From assembly GCA_018660505.1 (NCBI GenBank), contig JABJKE010000021.1:1-60449 (forward strand): a DNA stretch of 60,449 nucleotides, written 5' to 3'. Of this stretch, positions 47,912 through 57,362 are shown piece by piece. The notes beneath the pieces are model-generated. The model searched no databases, was not told where the DNA came from, and worked only from the letters and a program-made list of their open reading frames with translations. Position numbers and translations under genes: made by a program. Numbering within the stretch: the first letter of the stretch is position 1; each line of letters opens with the position of its first letter. This DNA comes from Rhodobiaceae bacterium (GTDB lineage Bacteria > Pseudomonadota > Alphaproteobacteria > RS24).

Positions 47912-48355
47912 GTGACTAAGAAAACTGAAACCCTATCTGTTGTGTCATCTTGTTTTAAAATGATGATGGCCCTCGGTCTGGCCGCAGGCGTGGCAGCATG
48001 TGGCGGCGACAATCAGGCGCTGGGCTACAGTAAAAACGCCCCCGACGAATTTAATGTCGTGCGCAAAGCCCCGCTTATTTTGCCGCCCGATTTCAATTTG
48101 CGTCCGCCTTCAAGCAATAGCGCCCGCCCCATAACACCTTCGGGCGCGGAATTGGCACGGCTGATTGTTTTGCCCAATGCGCCGCAAACCCCAATACCGC
48201 CGAGCGAACAAAACCTATTAGACAAAGCGGCGCGTGGCGGCACTTTTGGCAATGGCATTCGCGAAGAAATGAGCAATAGCGCGTCTGGCAAAGCCAGCGA
48301 AACCGCCGCCGCCGTAGAGGCTTTAACCAAAGACCAATCGGAAGCCGGCCAATAG
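47912..48355 (+). CDS. DUF3035 family lipoprotein
   Basis: 147 residues, GTG start with AGGAG 7 bases before. Lipoprotein signal ends LAAGVAAC (Cys near 30). The DUF3035 core is APDEFNVVRKAPLILPPDFNLRPPS, conserved in alphaproteobacteria and related to a BamF-type component in Caulobacter relatives by memory only. Low-complexity C-terminus. Next to two M16 peptidases, a conserved neighbourhood that hints at envelope protein quality control. Confidence 0.85.
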   Translation: MTKKTETLSVVSSCFKMMMALGLAAGVAACGGDNQALGYSKNAPDEFNVVRKAPLILPPDFNLRPPSSNSARPITPSGAELARLIVLPNAPQTPIPPSEQNLLDKAARGGTFGNGIREEMSNSASGKASETAAAVEALTKDQSEAGQ

Positions 48356-48364
48356 GCCGACACG

Positions 48365-49723
48365 ATGAATAAATGGGCCAGATTATTTGCCGGGCTATGC
48401 ATTAGCGCCCTTATGGCCGCTTGCACCCCCGCCCCCGATGGCCCGAAAGTCGAAACCGCCAGACTGGATAATGGCCTCGAAATTATCGTCATTCCAGACG
48501 CGCGCGCCGATGTGGTGACGCATATGTTGTGGTACCGGGTGGGCTCGGCCGATGAGCCGATAGGCAAATCTGGCATCGCGCATTTCTTTGAACATTTGAT
48601 GTTTCGCGGCACGGAAAAAATAGCCCCTGGCGATTTTTCCAAAACCGTGGCGCGCCTCGGCGGGCAAGACAATGCTTTTACTTCCTATGATTACACAGCG
48701 TATTTTCAGCGCATCGCGCGCGATAAATTGCCAGTGATGATGCAAATGGAAGCCGAGCGGATGCGCGCGCTGATTATCAATCCCGATATTGTGGCGGTCG
48801 AGCGCGATGTGATTTTGGAAGAGCGCTCGATGCGCGTCGATGGTCGCCCGAGCCGCTTATTGAGCGAGCAAATGCGTAAACGTCTGCATGCCGGCACCGC
48901 CTATAGCGTGCCAGTGATTGGCTGGCGCGACGAGATTGCCGCCCTCAATGCCAAAGACGCCAAAAGCTTTTACGATCGATATTACGCCCCCGATAATGCG
49001 GTTTTGGTCATTGCGGGAGCCGTGACTTTGGCCGATGTCTTGCCCTTGGCCAAGACCTATTACGGGCCGTTAAACCCGAGCCAAAGGCCGCGCGATCAAC
49101 GCCGTGTCGCAACCGATTTAACGGTGGCCGATTATGCCGCCCCGCAAGTGTTGAAAGATGCGCGCGTGCGCCAAGATAGCTGGCGGCGTTTGTATCGCTT
49201 GCCGCAAAGCACGCCTGAAAACCGCGCCTTATTTGCCGCCGCCGATGTGCTGGCGGGCGTGCTAGACGGCGGGCTGACCGGACGGCTGTATCAGGCACTT
49301 GTGGTCGAGCAAAAACTGGCCAGCGGCGTGGGCGCTTATGTCGATAGCGCGCGGCTCGATAATGGCGAAGTGATGATTTACGCAAGTCTGGCACCCAAGG
49401 CTGGGTTTGACGATATCGCAGCTGGCGTGGACGCCCAAATCGAGCGCTTGAAACAAAACCCGCCAAGCGAGGCGGAAATCGCTCGGGCGAAAATGCAATT
49501 GGTCTCCAGCGCCATTTTTGCGCGCGACAGCCAGCAAACCATGGCCGATATTTTTGGCCGCGCCGCCATGCTGGGCTTGCCCCCGCAAGAGGTTATCGAT
49601 TGGACCCGCGCTATCGAAGCGGTAACGCCAGAAGACGTGCGCCGTGCGGCACAAGAATTATTGCGCGTGGAACATAGTCTGTCGGGTCATTTGTCGGGCG
49701 CGCGCGCCAAGGAGAGCCGATAA
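48365..49723 (+). CDS. M16 zinc peptidase, active subunit (lipoprotein)
   Basis: 452 residues. Lipoprotein signal ending ALMAAC (Cys20), then an M16 domain with the inverted zinc motif HFFEH (72-76) and the distal Glu in ERDVILEERSMRVDG. The second half is the inactive M16_C domain. Starts 9 bases after the DUF3035 stop and overlaps the next gene by one base (TAATG). Likely a periplasmic peptidase working as a heterodimer with the next protein. Confidence 0.92.
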   Translation: MNKWARLFAGLCISALMAACTPAPDGPKVETARLDNGLEIIVIPDARADVVTHMLWYRVGSADEPIGKSGIAHFFEHLMFRGTEKIAPGDFSKTVARLGGQDNAFTSYDYTAYFQRIARDKLPVMMQMEAERMRALIINPDIVAVERDVILEERSMRVDGRPSRLLSEQMRKRLHAGTAYSVPVIGWRDEIAALNAKDAKSFYDRYYAPDNAVLVIAGAVTLADVLPLAKTYYGPLNPSQRPRDQRRVATDLTVADYAAPQVLKDARVRQDSWRRLYRLPQSTPENRALFAAADVLAGVLDGGLTGRLYQALVVEQKLASGVGAYVDSARLDNGEVMIYASLAPKAGFDDIAAGVDAQIERLKQNPPSEAEIARAKMQLVSSAIFARDSQQTMADIFGRAAMLGLPPQEVIDWTRAIEAVTPEDVRRAAQELLRVEHSLSGHLSGARAKESR

Positions 49724-51039
49724 TGTTTCGTACGTTTGCCAGCCTCCTAACCGCCGCGTTTTTAGCGCTTTCGCCCGCTCTAGCCACGCCGCCCGTGCAA
49801 GAGGTGCGCGTGCGCGATATGTCGGCTTGGTTGGTCAGCGACGATAGTTTGGCAATATTTACCCTAGAAATGGCATGGCAAGGCGGCGCGGCGACCGACC
49901 CGCCCGAAAAAACCGGCCTGTCTATGTTAATGGCGCGCTTGATGAACGAAGGGGCCGGCGACATGCCCGCCCAAGCCTTTCAGCAAGCCCTCGCCGATAA
50001 AGCCATCTCACTGGGCTTTCAGGTGAGCCGCGATGAAATAACCGGAAAATTGCGCTGCCTCAAACGCTATCAAGACACTTGTGTTCGGCTGTTGAAATTA
50101 GCCCTCACCGCCCCGCGCTTTGACGCCGAGGCGGTGGCGCGCATGAAGCAAGAACAAAGCAGCGCTATTTTGCGGGCCCAACAAAGCCCCAACGCGCTGG
50201 CCAATCAGGCTTTTTTAAATTTGGCCTTTGGCGACCATCCCTATGGCCAGCCTAAAAACGGCAGCCAAGAGGAGCTGGCGCGGCTCACTCGCGACGATAT
50301 AAAGACGCAATATCAAAACAGTTTTGCCCGCGATAATATGAAACTCGCCGTGGTGGGAGACATGACACGCGCCGAAACGCGGCGCCTGATGCGCGATGTT
50401 TTTGCCGCCCTGCCCGCCCGCGCCAAATTGCCAAAAGTGCCAGATGCCCAAGTCACCTCAGGGCCCAAAACCAAACATATCGAGAGGCGCGGGCCGCAGA
50501 CCAGTCTGGTTTTTGGCCATCGTGGCATCGGCTATGACGACGCGCTGTTTTTCCCGGCCTTTGTGATGAATTCCATTCTCGGCGGCTCTGGGTTTTCATC
50601 GCGCTTGACGGAAGAAGTGCGCGAAGCCCGCGGGTTGGCTTATTCGGTCTATAGTTATTTTCTCAACCTCCAGCATGGCGACTTATGGCTGGGCTCGGTG
50701 GCCAGCGACAATAAAACCACGCAGCAGGCGTTGGATGTCATTCGTGCCGAAATGCGCCGCATCGCCAAAGAGGGCGTCGATGCGGCACGCCTCGAAGCGG
50801 CCAAAACCTATATGACGGGCGCCTATGCTTTGCGCTTCGACAGTGGCGCCAAAATTGCCAAACAGCTCATCGGCGTGCAGCTTTCTGGCTGGCCGATCGC
50901 CTATTTCAAAACCCGCAATGCGCAAATAAATGCAGTGCGGGCCGAAGACGTCAAAGCGGCAGCGCAACGCTTGTTGGCCGATGAGTTGCTGCTGGTTTCG
51001 GTTGGGCAAACCGCGCCCTCGCTTGCCAGCAAGCCATAA
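49723..51039 (+). CDS. M16-family peptidase homologue, inactive subunit
   Basis: 438 residues with a signal peptide (1-22, ending ALA). Where the HxxEH motif should be, the sequence reads KTGLSMLMARLMNEGAGDM, so there is no metal site. The C-terminal half has the substrate-binding Arg/Tyr region EEVREARGLAYSVYSYF (about 300-316). This matches the non-catalytic partner in bacterial M16B heterodimers (as in Sphingomonas), encoded directly after the active one. Confidence 0.9.
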   Translation: MFRTFASLLTAAFLALSPALATPPVQEVRVRDMSAWLVSDDSLAIFTLEMAWQGGAATDPPEKTGLSMLMARLMNEGAGDMPAQAFQQALADKAISLGFQVSRDEITGKLRCLKRYQDTCVRLLKLALTAPRFDAEAVARMKQEQSSAILRAQQSPNALANQAFLNLAFGDHPYGQPKNGSQEELARLTRDDIKTQYQNSFARDNMKLAVVGDMTRAETRRLMRDVFAALPARAKLPKVPDAQVTSGPKTKHIERRGPQTSLVFGHRGIGYDDALFFPAFVMNSILGGSGFSSRLTEEVREARGLAYSVYSYFLNLQHGDLWLGSVASDNKTTQQALDVIRAEMRRIAKEGVDAARLEAAKTYMTGAYALRFDSGAKIAKQLIGVQLSGWPIAYFKTRNAQINAVRAEDVKAAAQRLLADELLLVSVGQTAPSLASKP

Positions 51040-51058
51040 ACGCCTTAGCCTTTCGGCC

Positions 51059-51850
51059 ATGTTCTTTTTTCCCATTCGAGACGATAATCCCACGCGCGCG
51101 CGGCCGCTTATTTCTTATATTCTGCTGGCGCTTTGCATGAGTGTCTTCTTCTGGCAAATCTCATTGGGCGACGCGCAACGCGAGGCCGTTTTGGCTTTCG
51201 GCATGGTGCCCGTGCGATTGTTTTTCCCCGAGGCCGCCTATGGCCTGCCCCATGTGATTCCCGCTTGGATGACCCTCATCAGCTCGATGTTTCTCCATGG
51301 TGGCTTTATGCATCTGGCGGGCAATATGCTGTATCTGTGGATTTTCTCGGATAATGTCGAAGACAGTATTGGGCGGCGAAACTTCGTTATTTTCTACCTG
51401 CTTTGCGGCATCGCCGCCGCTCTCGCGCAGGCTTTTGTCGATGTGCGCTCCAATATTCCGATGATTGGCGCAAGCGGCGCCATCGCGGGCGTTCTTGGCG
51501 CTTATTTACTGCTGCATCCGCGCGCCAATATTCGCTGCCTGATTGGGTTTTTCGTGTTTTTCAAAATGATAAATGTGCCCGCTTTTCTGGTTCTTGGCGG
51601 TTGGATTGGCTTGCAATTTATGAGCTTGGGTCAAGTGGGCGACGGCGGCGGTGTGGCTTATTGGGCGCATATTGGCGGCTTTATTGCGGGCATGGCGCTT
51701 ATTCCTTTTTTCAAAAAACCGCATGTGAAATTATTTGCCAAACCGGTCAGCCGCGCGTTTCAAGTGCAGAGCGTCACCCCGCATATCCCGCAAGTGGGCG
51801 GGCGCAAACCCCACCAAATAAGACCGCAAAACCACCCGTGGGAAAAATAA
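51059..51850 (+). CDS. Rhomboid-family intramembrane serine protease
   Basis: 263 residues from ATG 51059 (MFFFPIRDDNPTRARP); the open frame upstream is antisense-like and overlaps the M16 gene. Six membrane segments. Family motifs: FLHGGFMHLAGNMLYLWIFSDNVED, catalytic Ser in GASGAIAGVLGAYLLLHP (about residue 139), and catalytic His in WAHIGGFIAGMAL (about 203). The cytoplasmic tail is basic. Substrate unknown. Confidence 0.92.
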   Translation: MFFFPIRDDNPTRARPLISYILLALCMSVFFWQISLGDAQREAVLAFGMVPVRLFFPEAAYGLPHVIPAWMTLISSMFLHGGFMHLAGNMLYLWIFSDNVEDSIGRRNFVIFYLLCGIAAALAQAFVDVRSNIPMIGASGAIAGVLGAYLLLHPRANIRCLIGFFVFFKMINVPAFLVLGGWIGLQFMSLGQVGDGGGVAYWAHIGGFIAGMALIPFFKKPHVKLFAKPVSRAFQVQSVTPHIPQVGGRKPHQIRPQNHPWEK

Positions 51851-51931
51851 CACGCCGCGCAAGCGCAACCGAATTAGGCTGAAACCCGCGCCATCTAATG
51901 ATAAGATGGCTGGGTATTTTGAGGATTTAAT

Positions 51932-54220
51932 GTGCGGTTTTTGTTGCGTTTGCAGAATTATCTATGGCCCTTAGCCGTGCTTTTGCTCGGCGTGGCTTTG
52001 CAATTGCTGCAACCCTATCCAATTGAATTTACCCGCAATATCGTGTTCGACCAATATAACCGCTGGCAACCGCGGGTCGACGAAAATGAGCTGGTGGTAT
52101 TTGTCGATATTGATGAGGCCAGCCTCGACGCCATTGGGCAATTTCCGTGGCCCCGCAGTGTTTTCGCTGAGCTGGTAGACAAAATGTCGGCCGCTGGCAG
52201 TGCCGCCATCGCTTTCGATGTTCTCTTCACCGAACCCGACCGCACCGCCCCAAGTGAAATTCTGCCCGTCTGGCAAACCCTGCGCCAAGGCGACGACGCG
52301 CAAGCTTGGGAGAGCTTGCAGGCCGATATCCAAGCGCATATCTCCAACCCCGATGATGCGCTGGGGCGTGCCATGACACAAGCGCCCGTCATTTTGGCCA
52401 CGATGATAAGCGACGATGTGCGAAGCCTGCCCTCCCCCAAAGCGGGCATTGCGGTGCGCGCCCAAGGCAGGGGCGCGTCCCAAGAGGCGCTCGACCCAAT
52501 GCGCGGCGTGCCGAGCGCGCAATTTGCCATTGCCAATCGACAGGTTTTGCATAATAGCGCGGTGGGGCTGGGCGCCATTAATGCGCGGATGGATAAAGAT
52601 GGCATTATCCGCCGCGCGGGGCTTTTGTATCGCGCGGGCGAACATATCTACCCCAGCTTATCGCTCGAGACGCTTCGGGTGGCCCAAGGGGCGGGCTCGA
52701 TTGCGTTGCGCGCCTCGGATGTGCGCGGCGAAGGCGCCTATACCTCTGGCTTTGGCCTATCGCGCTTGAAAGTCGGGCAAATTATCGCCCCCATAGAACC
52801 CGATGGCAGCATGCGGCTTTATTATGCGGCCAGTGAGGCCATCCCCAAATTATCGGCCTATGAAATTCTCGACCCTAATTTTGACAGCCAGAAACTGACG
52901 GGCAAAATTGCTTTCATCGGCACCAGTGCCGCCGGGCTGAAAGATATTCGCGCGACGCCGCTGAACCCTGCCACGGCCGGCGTGGAAGTGCATATTCAGA
53001 CCGTGCAGCAATTAATTTCCGGCACGTTTTTGACCCGCCCCGTCTGGGTGCAAACCTTAGAAGCGCTGGCCACTTTGGTTCTCGGCGGCCTGTTGATTTT
53101 CATGGTGCAGCGGTTTTCCCTGATTCCCAGCACGGTGTTTTTGCTCGCCTGTCTTGCGGCGGGCGCGGCGTTTTCTTGGCAGCAATTTTCAACCGAGCAA
53201 ATTCTCATCGACCCCGCCACGCCGAGCTTCACGGCATTTATGACGTTTTTAACCGCCGCTTTTTTGCACTTTCTCGACACCGCCCGCGAACGCCGCGAAG
53301 TACGAAATGCATTTCAATATTATTTGGCGCCCGACATGGTGAAGCAAATTGCCAGCAATCCCGAGAAATTGCGCCTCGGGGGCGAGACCCGAAACCTCAC
53401 TATTTTATTCGCGGATATTCGCGGCTTTACCACCATCTCCGAAACATTTGCCGCCGCGCCCGAAAAACTGACCCATGTTATCAATATATTCCTAACCCGC
53501 ATGTCGCAGGTCATTCAGGCGCGCTCTGGCACCATCGATAAATATATTGGCGATAATATTATGGCCTTTTGGAACGCGCCCGCAGATGTGGCCGACCATG
53601 CCTATGCCGCCGTGTGCGCCACGCTGGAAATGAAAACCGCCTTGGCCAGCGTCAATGCAGATTTAAAAGCCGACCCTTTATTGGATGGCTGGCAGGGCGA
53701 AATTCGTATCGGCATTGGCTTAAACTCGGGCGCCACATTGGTCGGCAATATTGGCTCTGACCAGCGGTTTAATTATTCCGTGATGGGCGATGTGGTTAAT
53801 GTTTCGGCCCGCCTAGAGGGCCAAACCAAAGACTATGGCGTGTTGACCCTTATTGGCGAGGCCACTTACCAACAAGCCACGGCCAGTATCGCGGCGGGCA
53901 AACCAGAGGTCGCGTTGTTGGAATTAGACCTGATTGCACTGAAAGGCAAAACCCTGCCCGAGCGCATTTACGCCGTGATGGGCGACCCTGATTATGCCGC
54001 CTCCGAGCGCTTTCAACAATTGCAGGCTGGCCATATTGAGCTGTTGGAGCGCTATCGCGCCCAAGACTGGCAAGCGGCGCAAAGCTTGGCGCAGACGCTG
54101 GGCGACACTTATGACGAGATGCGCGCGTTTTACGAAATGTTAAGCCAGCGCATGAAAACCTATCAAACCACGCCGCCCGGAGACGATTGGGACGGTCACT
54201 ATATTGCGCTGAGCAAATAG
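51932..54220 (+). CDS. CHASE2-sensor adenylate cyclase (class III)
   Basis: 762 residues, GTG start with GAGGA 6 bases upstream. N-terminal membrane helix, a large periplasmic CHASE2 sensor (about 35-365; FVDIDEASLDAIGQFPWPR, IAFIGTSAAGLKDIRATPL), three membrane helices (about 370-445), then a cyclase domain (about 480-660). Metal Asp in LFADIRGFTTIS (about 492) and GDNIMAFW (about 540), with Lys in TIDKYIGD and Asp in YSVMGDVVNVSARLE as expected for ATP use. Makes cAMP in response to an unknown periplasmic signal. Followed by an MBL-fold gene. Confidence 0.93.
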   Translation: MRFLLRLQNYLWPLAVLLLGVALQLLQPYPIEFTRNIVFDQYNRWQPRVDENELVVFVDIDEASLDAIGQFPWPRSVFAELVDKMSAAGSAAIAFDVLFTEPDRTAPSEILPVWQTLRQGDDAQAWESLQADIQAHISNPDDALGRAMTQAPVILATMISDDVRSLPSPKAGIAVRAQGRGASQEALDPMRGVPSAQFAIANRQVLHNSAVGLGAINARMDKDGIIRRAGLLYRAGEHIYPSLSLETLRVAQGAGSIALRASDVRGEGAYTSGFGLSRLKVGQIIAPIEPDGSMRLYYAASEAIPKLSAYEILDPNFDSQKLTGKIAFIGTSAAGLKDIRATPLNPATAGVEVHIQTVQQLISGTFLTRPVWVQTLEALATLVLGGLLIFMVQRFSLIPSTVFLLACLAAGAAFSWQQFSTEQILIDPATPSFTAFMTFLTAAFLHFLDTARERREVRNAFQYYLAPDMVKQIASNPEKLRLGGETRNLTILFADIRGFTTISETFAAAPEKLTHVINIFLTRMSQVIQARSGTIDKYIGDNIMAFWNAPADVADHAYAAVCATLEMKTALASVNADLKADPLLDGWQGEIRIGIGLNSGATLVGNIGSDQRFNYSVMGDVVNVSARLEGQTKDYGVLTLIGEATYQQATASIAAGKPEVALLELDLIALKGKTLPERIYAVMGDPDYAASERFQQLQAGHIELLERYRAQDWQAAQSLAQTLGDTYDEMRAFYEMLSQRMKTYQTTPPGDDWDGHYIALSK

Positions 54221-54248
54221 CCATCGCTCGCACGAAAGAGGTTGAAAC

Positions 54249-55058
54249 ATGGAATTGATTTTTTGGGGAACCCGCGGCTCTTTGCCGATGAATACGCCAG
54301 CGCATCGCATTTTTGGCGGCAATACATCTTGTGTTAGCGTTCACGCGGGCGAGCATTCGGTCATCTTTGATGCGGGCTCTGGCCTCATTCACCTCGGCTC
54401 AAAAATGGCCGAACAGGAGGTCCGCGAAGTCGATATTTGTTTCTCTCATTTTCATTCTGACCATATTTGTGGCGTGCCGTTTTTCAAACCTTTTTTCGAC
54501 CCAGATTGCACCGTGCGCTTGCATAGTTTTGGCGTGGCCGAAGCCACCCTCTATGACGCTTTGACCAGCTATTTAAGCCGACCAATTTTCCCCATCAGCA
54601 TAGATGACTTTCAAGCCAAAATAGAATTTATCCATCACCCCGATGGGGCGGGCGCGCAGTTGGGCGGGTTGCAGATTAGCGCCTTGGAAATTCCCCATCC
54701 GGGCGGCGCCCATGCGCTAAAAGCACAAGCCGATGGAAAAACCTTCGTCTATGCCACCGATACCGAACATACGATTGGCGAGGCCAACCAATCGCTTATC
54801 GCATTTATGCGTGATGCCGATATGACCGTCTACGATTGCACGTTCGACGATAGCGAATTTGAACATCGCCAAGGCTGGGGGCATTCGACTTGGCAAGAGG
54901 GCTTGCGGTTAGCGCAGGCGGCGCAGGTGAAAAAATTTGGCATTTTTCATCACGAACCCGAGCGCAGCGATGAAGCGCTGATGGAAATTGAAAAACAAGC
55001 GCAACACCAATTACCGCAAAGCTTGGTAACCCGAGATTTTATGCACTTGAAGATATAA
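54249..55058 (+). CDS. Metallo-beta-lactamase-fold hydrolase
   Basis: 269 residues, cytoplasmic (no signal). Zinc motif HFHSDHICG (about 76-84), further metal ligands in EIPHPGGAH, YATDTEH and the late FHHEPERSD. Closest in feel to RNase Z/PhnP-like MBL proteins and to MBL-type cyclic-nucleotide phosphodiesterases. It starts 28 bases after the cyclase gene, so a cAMP-degrading partner is possible but unproven. GAGG ribosome site. Confidence 0.8.
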   Translation: MELIFWGTRGSLPMNTPAHRIFGGNTSCVSVHAGEHSVIFDAGSGLIHLGSKMAEQEVREVDICFSHFHSDHICGVPFFKPFFDPDCTVRLHSFGVAEATLYDALTSYLSRPIFPISIDDFQAKIEFIHHPDGAGAQLGGLQISALEIPHPGGAHALKAQADGKTFVYATDTEHTIGEANQSLIAFMRDADMTVYDCTFDDSEFEHRQGWGHSTWQEGLRLAQAAQVKKFGIFHHEPERSDEALMEIEKQAQHQLPQSLVTRDFMHLKI

Positions 55059-55116
55059 CTTTAGACGTGAGAATCAGGGCGAATTCGCCTATTTTGGAAT
55101 CACAGGAGCACAATCT

Positions 55117-55767
55117 ATGGATTTCGACCGCATTGGCAGAATAATTGCCGGTATGATGGAACAGAATGGCGCATTATATGCGGGCGGACTGTCGGCCGTT
55201 TTTGTCTTATTGCTTTTGGTCGTCGTGTCGCGCCGCCGCAAAGGCAAACTTCAGGCTGGCGCGCAAGAGCCCAAACACGGCAAAGGGACGGGCGCGAAAA
55301 CCATCATCGACGATGACATCGATATGGCTTTAGACGAGACCCCAAGCGCCCTGCCGTCAGACACAAATGTATTGGCAGAAAATGGCGAAGAAATTGTCCC
55401 CTTCGAATTGGATACCTCGCCGCCAAAAGGGCCCGATATGCATATGGGCGACGGCCTCGATGCGGTTGACGATTTGGATGACATTACCATTCCTAAAGTA
55501 GGACAAGCGCCGCCGCCGCAAAAATCTCGGTTTTTCAGCGCCGCATGGCTGCACAAAGAAACCAAACCCGTGCCCCCATCGGGCGCCCCCATGAGCGATG
55601 AAAGCGCACCCGAAGACAGCCAAATACGCGCCGCCGCCTCTGAATGCGCGCGCTTGGCAGAAATTGAACGCAAGCTCATGGCCTTGCGCGAGCTATATGA
55701 AGCCGGCCTCATCGCGCCCGAAGTCTATGTTTTGAAAGCGCGAGAATTTGCCGCTCAAGTTGGATAA
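55117..55767 (+). CDS. Single-pass membrane protein with SHOCT-like C-terminus
   Basis: 216 residues, not recognised as a named family. One membrane segment (about 20-39, GGLSAVFVLLLLVVV) followed by a basic stop-transfer RRRKGK, a long acidic, proline-rich disordered region, and a C-terminal helical motif LMALRELYEAGLIAPEVYVLKAREFA resembling SHOCT (oligomerisation) domains. Strong AGGAG ribosome site. Its end overlaps the next pseudopilin gene by 20 bases, tying it to the pilin-like cluster. Confidence 0.7.
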   Translation: MDFDRIGRIIAGMMEQNGALYAGGLSAVFVLLLLVVVSRRRKGKLQAGAQEPKHGKGTGAKTIIDDDIDMALDETPSALPSDTNVLAENGEEIVPFELDTSPPKGPDMHMGDGLDAVDDLDDITIPKVGQAPPPQKSRFFSAAWLHKETKPVPPSGAPMSDESAPEDSQIRAAASECARLAEIERKLMALRELYEAGLIAPEVYVLKAREFAAQVG

Positions 55768-56365
55768 AGACGCCGTCTGCAAGTGGCGCTGGCGTGCCCC
55801 TGAACGGGCGCAAGCCGAGGCTGGATTTTCCTTTACCGAACTGACCACAACGCTGGCGATTATTGGCCTGATCACCGCCGCCCTATATGCCGTGATGAAC
55901 AATCTCAACACCCAAAGCGAACGGATGAACGCGCAAACCAGCCTTTTGTCGACGGGCGCCCAAGTGTTCGCCATGGTCGAGCCTTGGGTCGCTTTGGCGG
56001 GCGATGTGCAAAGCAGCAGCGCTCTATCGGCCGCTGAGGCTTTGGCTATTCCAAGCGCCGACCAAGTGAATATTTGTTTCGATGCCTCCGCCAGCCAGCG
56101 CGAGCTGCGCCAATTTCGCTTGGCCGACAAACGCCTGCAAACCCGCACCCGCATAGATGCCAATTGCACGCCAGATAGCGGAGACACCGGATGGGAAAAC
56201 CTGACCGACCAAGTTATCGGCGGTTTGACCTTTACCCGTGCCAGCGGAAGCGCCTATTCTTTAGATGTGGTTTTGCAGCTAGAACGCATTGTGCCGGGCA
56301 CGGATGAAATAACCGCGGTGAAAATGCGCAAACGCATAAACCTGTTTTCTATGACTAGATATTGA
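55748..56365 (+). CDS. Pseudopilin-like protein with prepilin cleavage motif
   Basis: 205 residues. Long leader, then the type IV prepilin site AEAG|FSFTELTTTLAIIGLITAALYAV, with Glu at +5 after the cut and a hydrophobic helix; it resembles PilW/GspJ minor pilins. The rest is a globular domain with two Cys. The start codon is uncertain; the frame begins within the previous gene. Ends 24 bases before the next pilin-like start. Confidence 0.78.
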   Translation: MPLKLDKDAVCKWRWRAPERAQAEAGFSFTELTTTLAIIGLITAALYAVMNNLNTQSERMNAQTSLLSTGAQVFAMVEPWVALAGDVQSSSALSAAEALAIPSADQVNICFDASASQRELRQFRLADKRLQTRTRIDANCTPDSGDTGWENLTDQVIGGLTFTRASGSAYSLDVVLQLERIVPGTDEITAVKMRKRINLFSMTRY

Positions 56366-56381
56366 GACTCGATATTGAGAC
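56357..56381 (+). repeat. Direct repeat at the pseudopilin junction
   Basis: GATATTGAGAC occurs twice in tandem (about 56357-56381), the first copy spanning the stop codon of the upstream pseudopilin. A small duplication; it may have lengthened the gap between the two genes. Confidence 0.65.
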
Positions 56382-56388
56382 CCGCTCC

Positions 56389-56928
56389 ATGAAACCCCCT
56401 GTCTTTACCCAAACGCCAATCGCCCCCAAGGCCGCCCCGGCGCAGCCAGAAGCGGGGTTCGCCTTATATTTGGCCATCGGCTTTGTCGTGCTAATCAGCG
56501 TATTGGCGGGGTCCATTGGCACGAATTTAAATCTGGCGGCCGTTCGAGAGGCCCGCGCCACCCAAAGCCGCGCCACGCTCGACACCGCCGAAATGGCCTT
56601 GGCCGAAGCCTGGTATGAGCTGCGCAGTAATTTCGACCGCGCCGTCACGCCGCTTTATTTGGCCGGCCATAGCGAGGTTTTCGATGCCGCCGTGCAAGCC
56701 GATTTCTCAGCCTGCGTCAGCGCCCATGAGAGCGAGCTCACCGGATATAGAAAATACACCCGCACGCCCGTGAGCGGCGAGAGCTATCGTCGGTTTTTTG
56801 CCAAGCGGGATGGCAATCGCTATCGCCTGTATGGCTGTGGCTATGACGGCGACAACGTGCGGGTCGCCTATGCGGAATATTTGGATGATGGCACCAGCCT
56901 CGCCCTGGTGCGGGCGCGCCGCTATTAG
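56389..56928 (+). CDS. PilX/GspK-like pseudopilin
   Basis: 179 residues from ATG 56389; a TTG at 56362 is possible. Prepilin site QPEAG|FALYLAIGFVVLISVLAGS without Glu at +5, as in PilX/GspK minor pilins that cap the filament. An alanine-rich amphipathic helix (LDTAEMALAEAWYEL) follows, typical of PilX. The C-terminal half is Tyr- and Arg-rich. Convergent with the PilV-like gene. Confidence 0.78.
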   Translation: MKPPVFTQTPIAPKAAPAQPEAGFALYLAIGFVVLISVLAGSIGTNLNLAAVREARATQSRATLDTAEMALAEAWYELRSNFDRAVTPLYLAGHSEVFDAAVQADFSACVSAHESELTGYRKYTRTPVSGESYRRFFAKRDGNRYRLYGCGYDGDNVRVAYAEYLDDGTSLALVRARRY

Positions 56929-56933
56929 GCTTT

Positions 56934-57362
56934 TTAAGGCGTTTTTAAATCATTGAAGAACGTGCGACTGCGCGTCAGGGTTCGCCCGCTCGGGTTTCTT
57001 ACCACCAAAGTCGCGGCCAATTCCGCGCCCGCCAAAGCGCTCGACGACACGGTTAACGTCGAGGCCGAGGCGCTATAGCCATTGTCGCTGAACAACACGG
57101 CGAGCCCTTGCCCATCGCTAGACCAATCATACACGCCGAGGCTTGGCAGAGCCTCATTGCGTTGCGCGCGCACCGCCAATTCGGTCATCACGCCATCGGC
57201 AATTAACGTCATGCGCGATAGCGCCCATGTGCTTTCCATGATGGCGCGATTGGCCCCCACCATCGACAGCGTGCCGATGATGCCAACGGAGATAATGGTC
57301 AAAGCGACCATCACTTCGATGAGGGAAAAACCGCTTTGCGAGGTTGGTTTATCGCGTGTCAT
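56934..57362 (-). CDS. PilV/GspI-like pseudopilin
   Basis: 142 residues with a canonical prepilin site QSG|FSLIEVMVALTIISVGIIGTLSM (Glu at +5). The rest fits a small minor pilin: a helix with REST..LSRM, and a C-terminal beta region. Encoded on the opposite strand to the other two pseudopilins; it overlaps the end of the secretin gene by 14 bases, so it is translated with it. Confidence 0.85.
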   Translation of the reverse strand: MTRDKPTSQSGFSLIEVMVALTIISVGIIGTLSMVGANRAIMESTWALSRMTLIADGVMTELAVRAQRNEALPSLGVYDWSSDGQGLAVLFSDNGYSASASTLTVSSSALAGAELAATLVVRNPSGRTLTRSRTFFNDLKTP

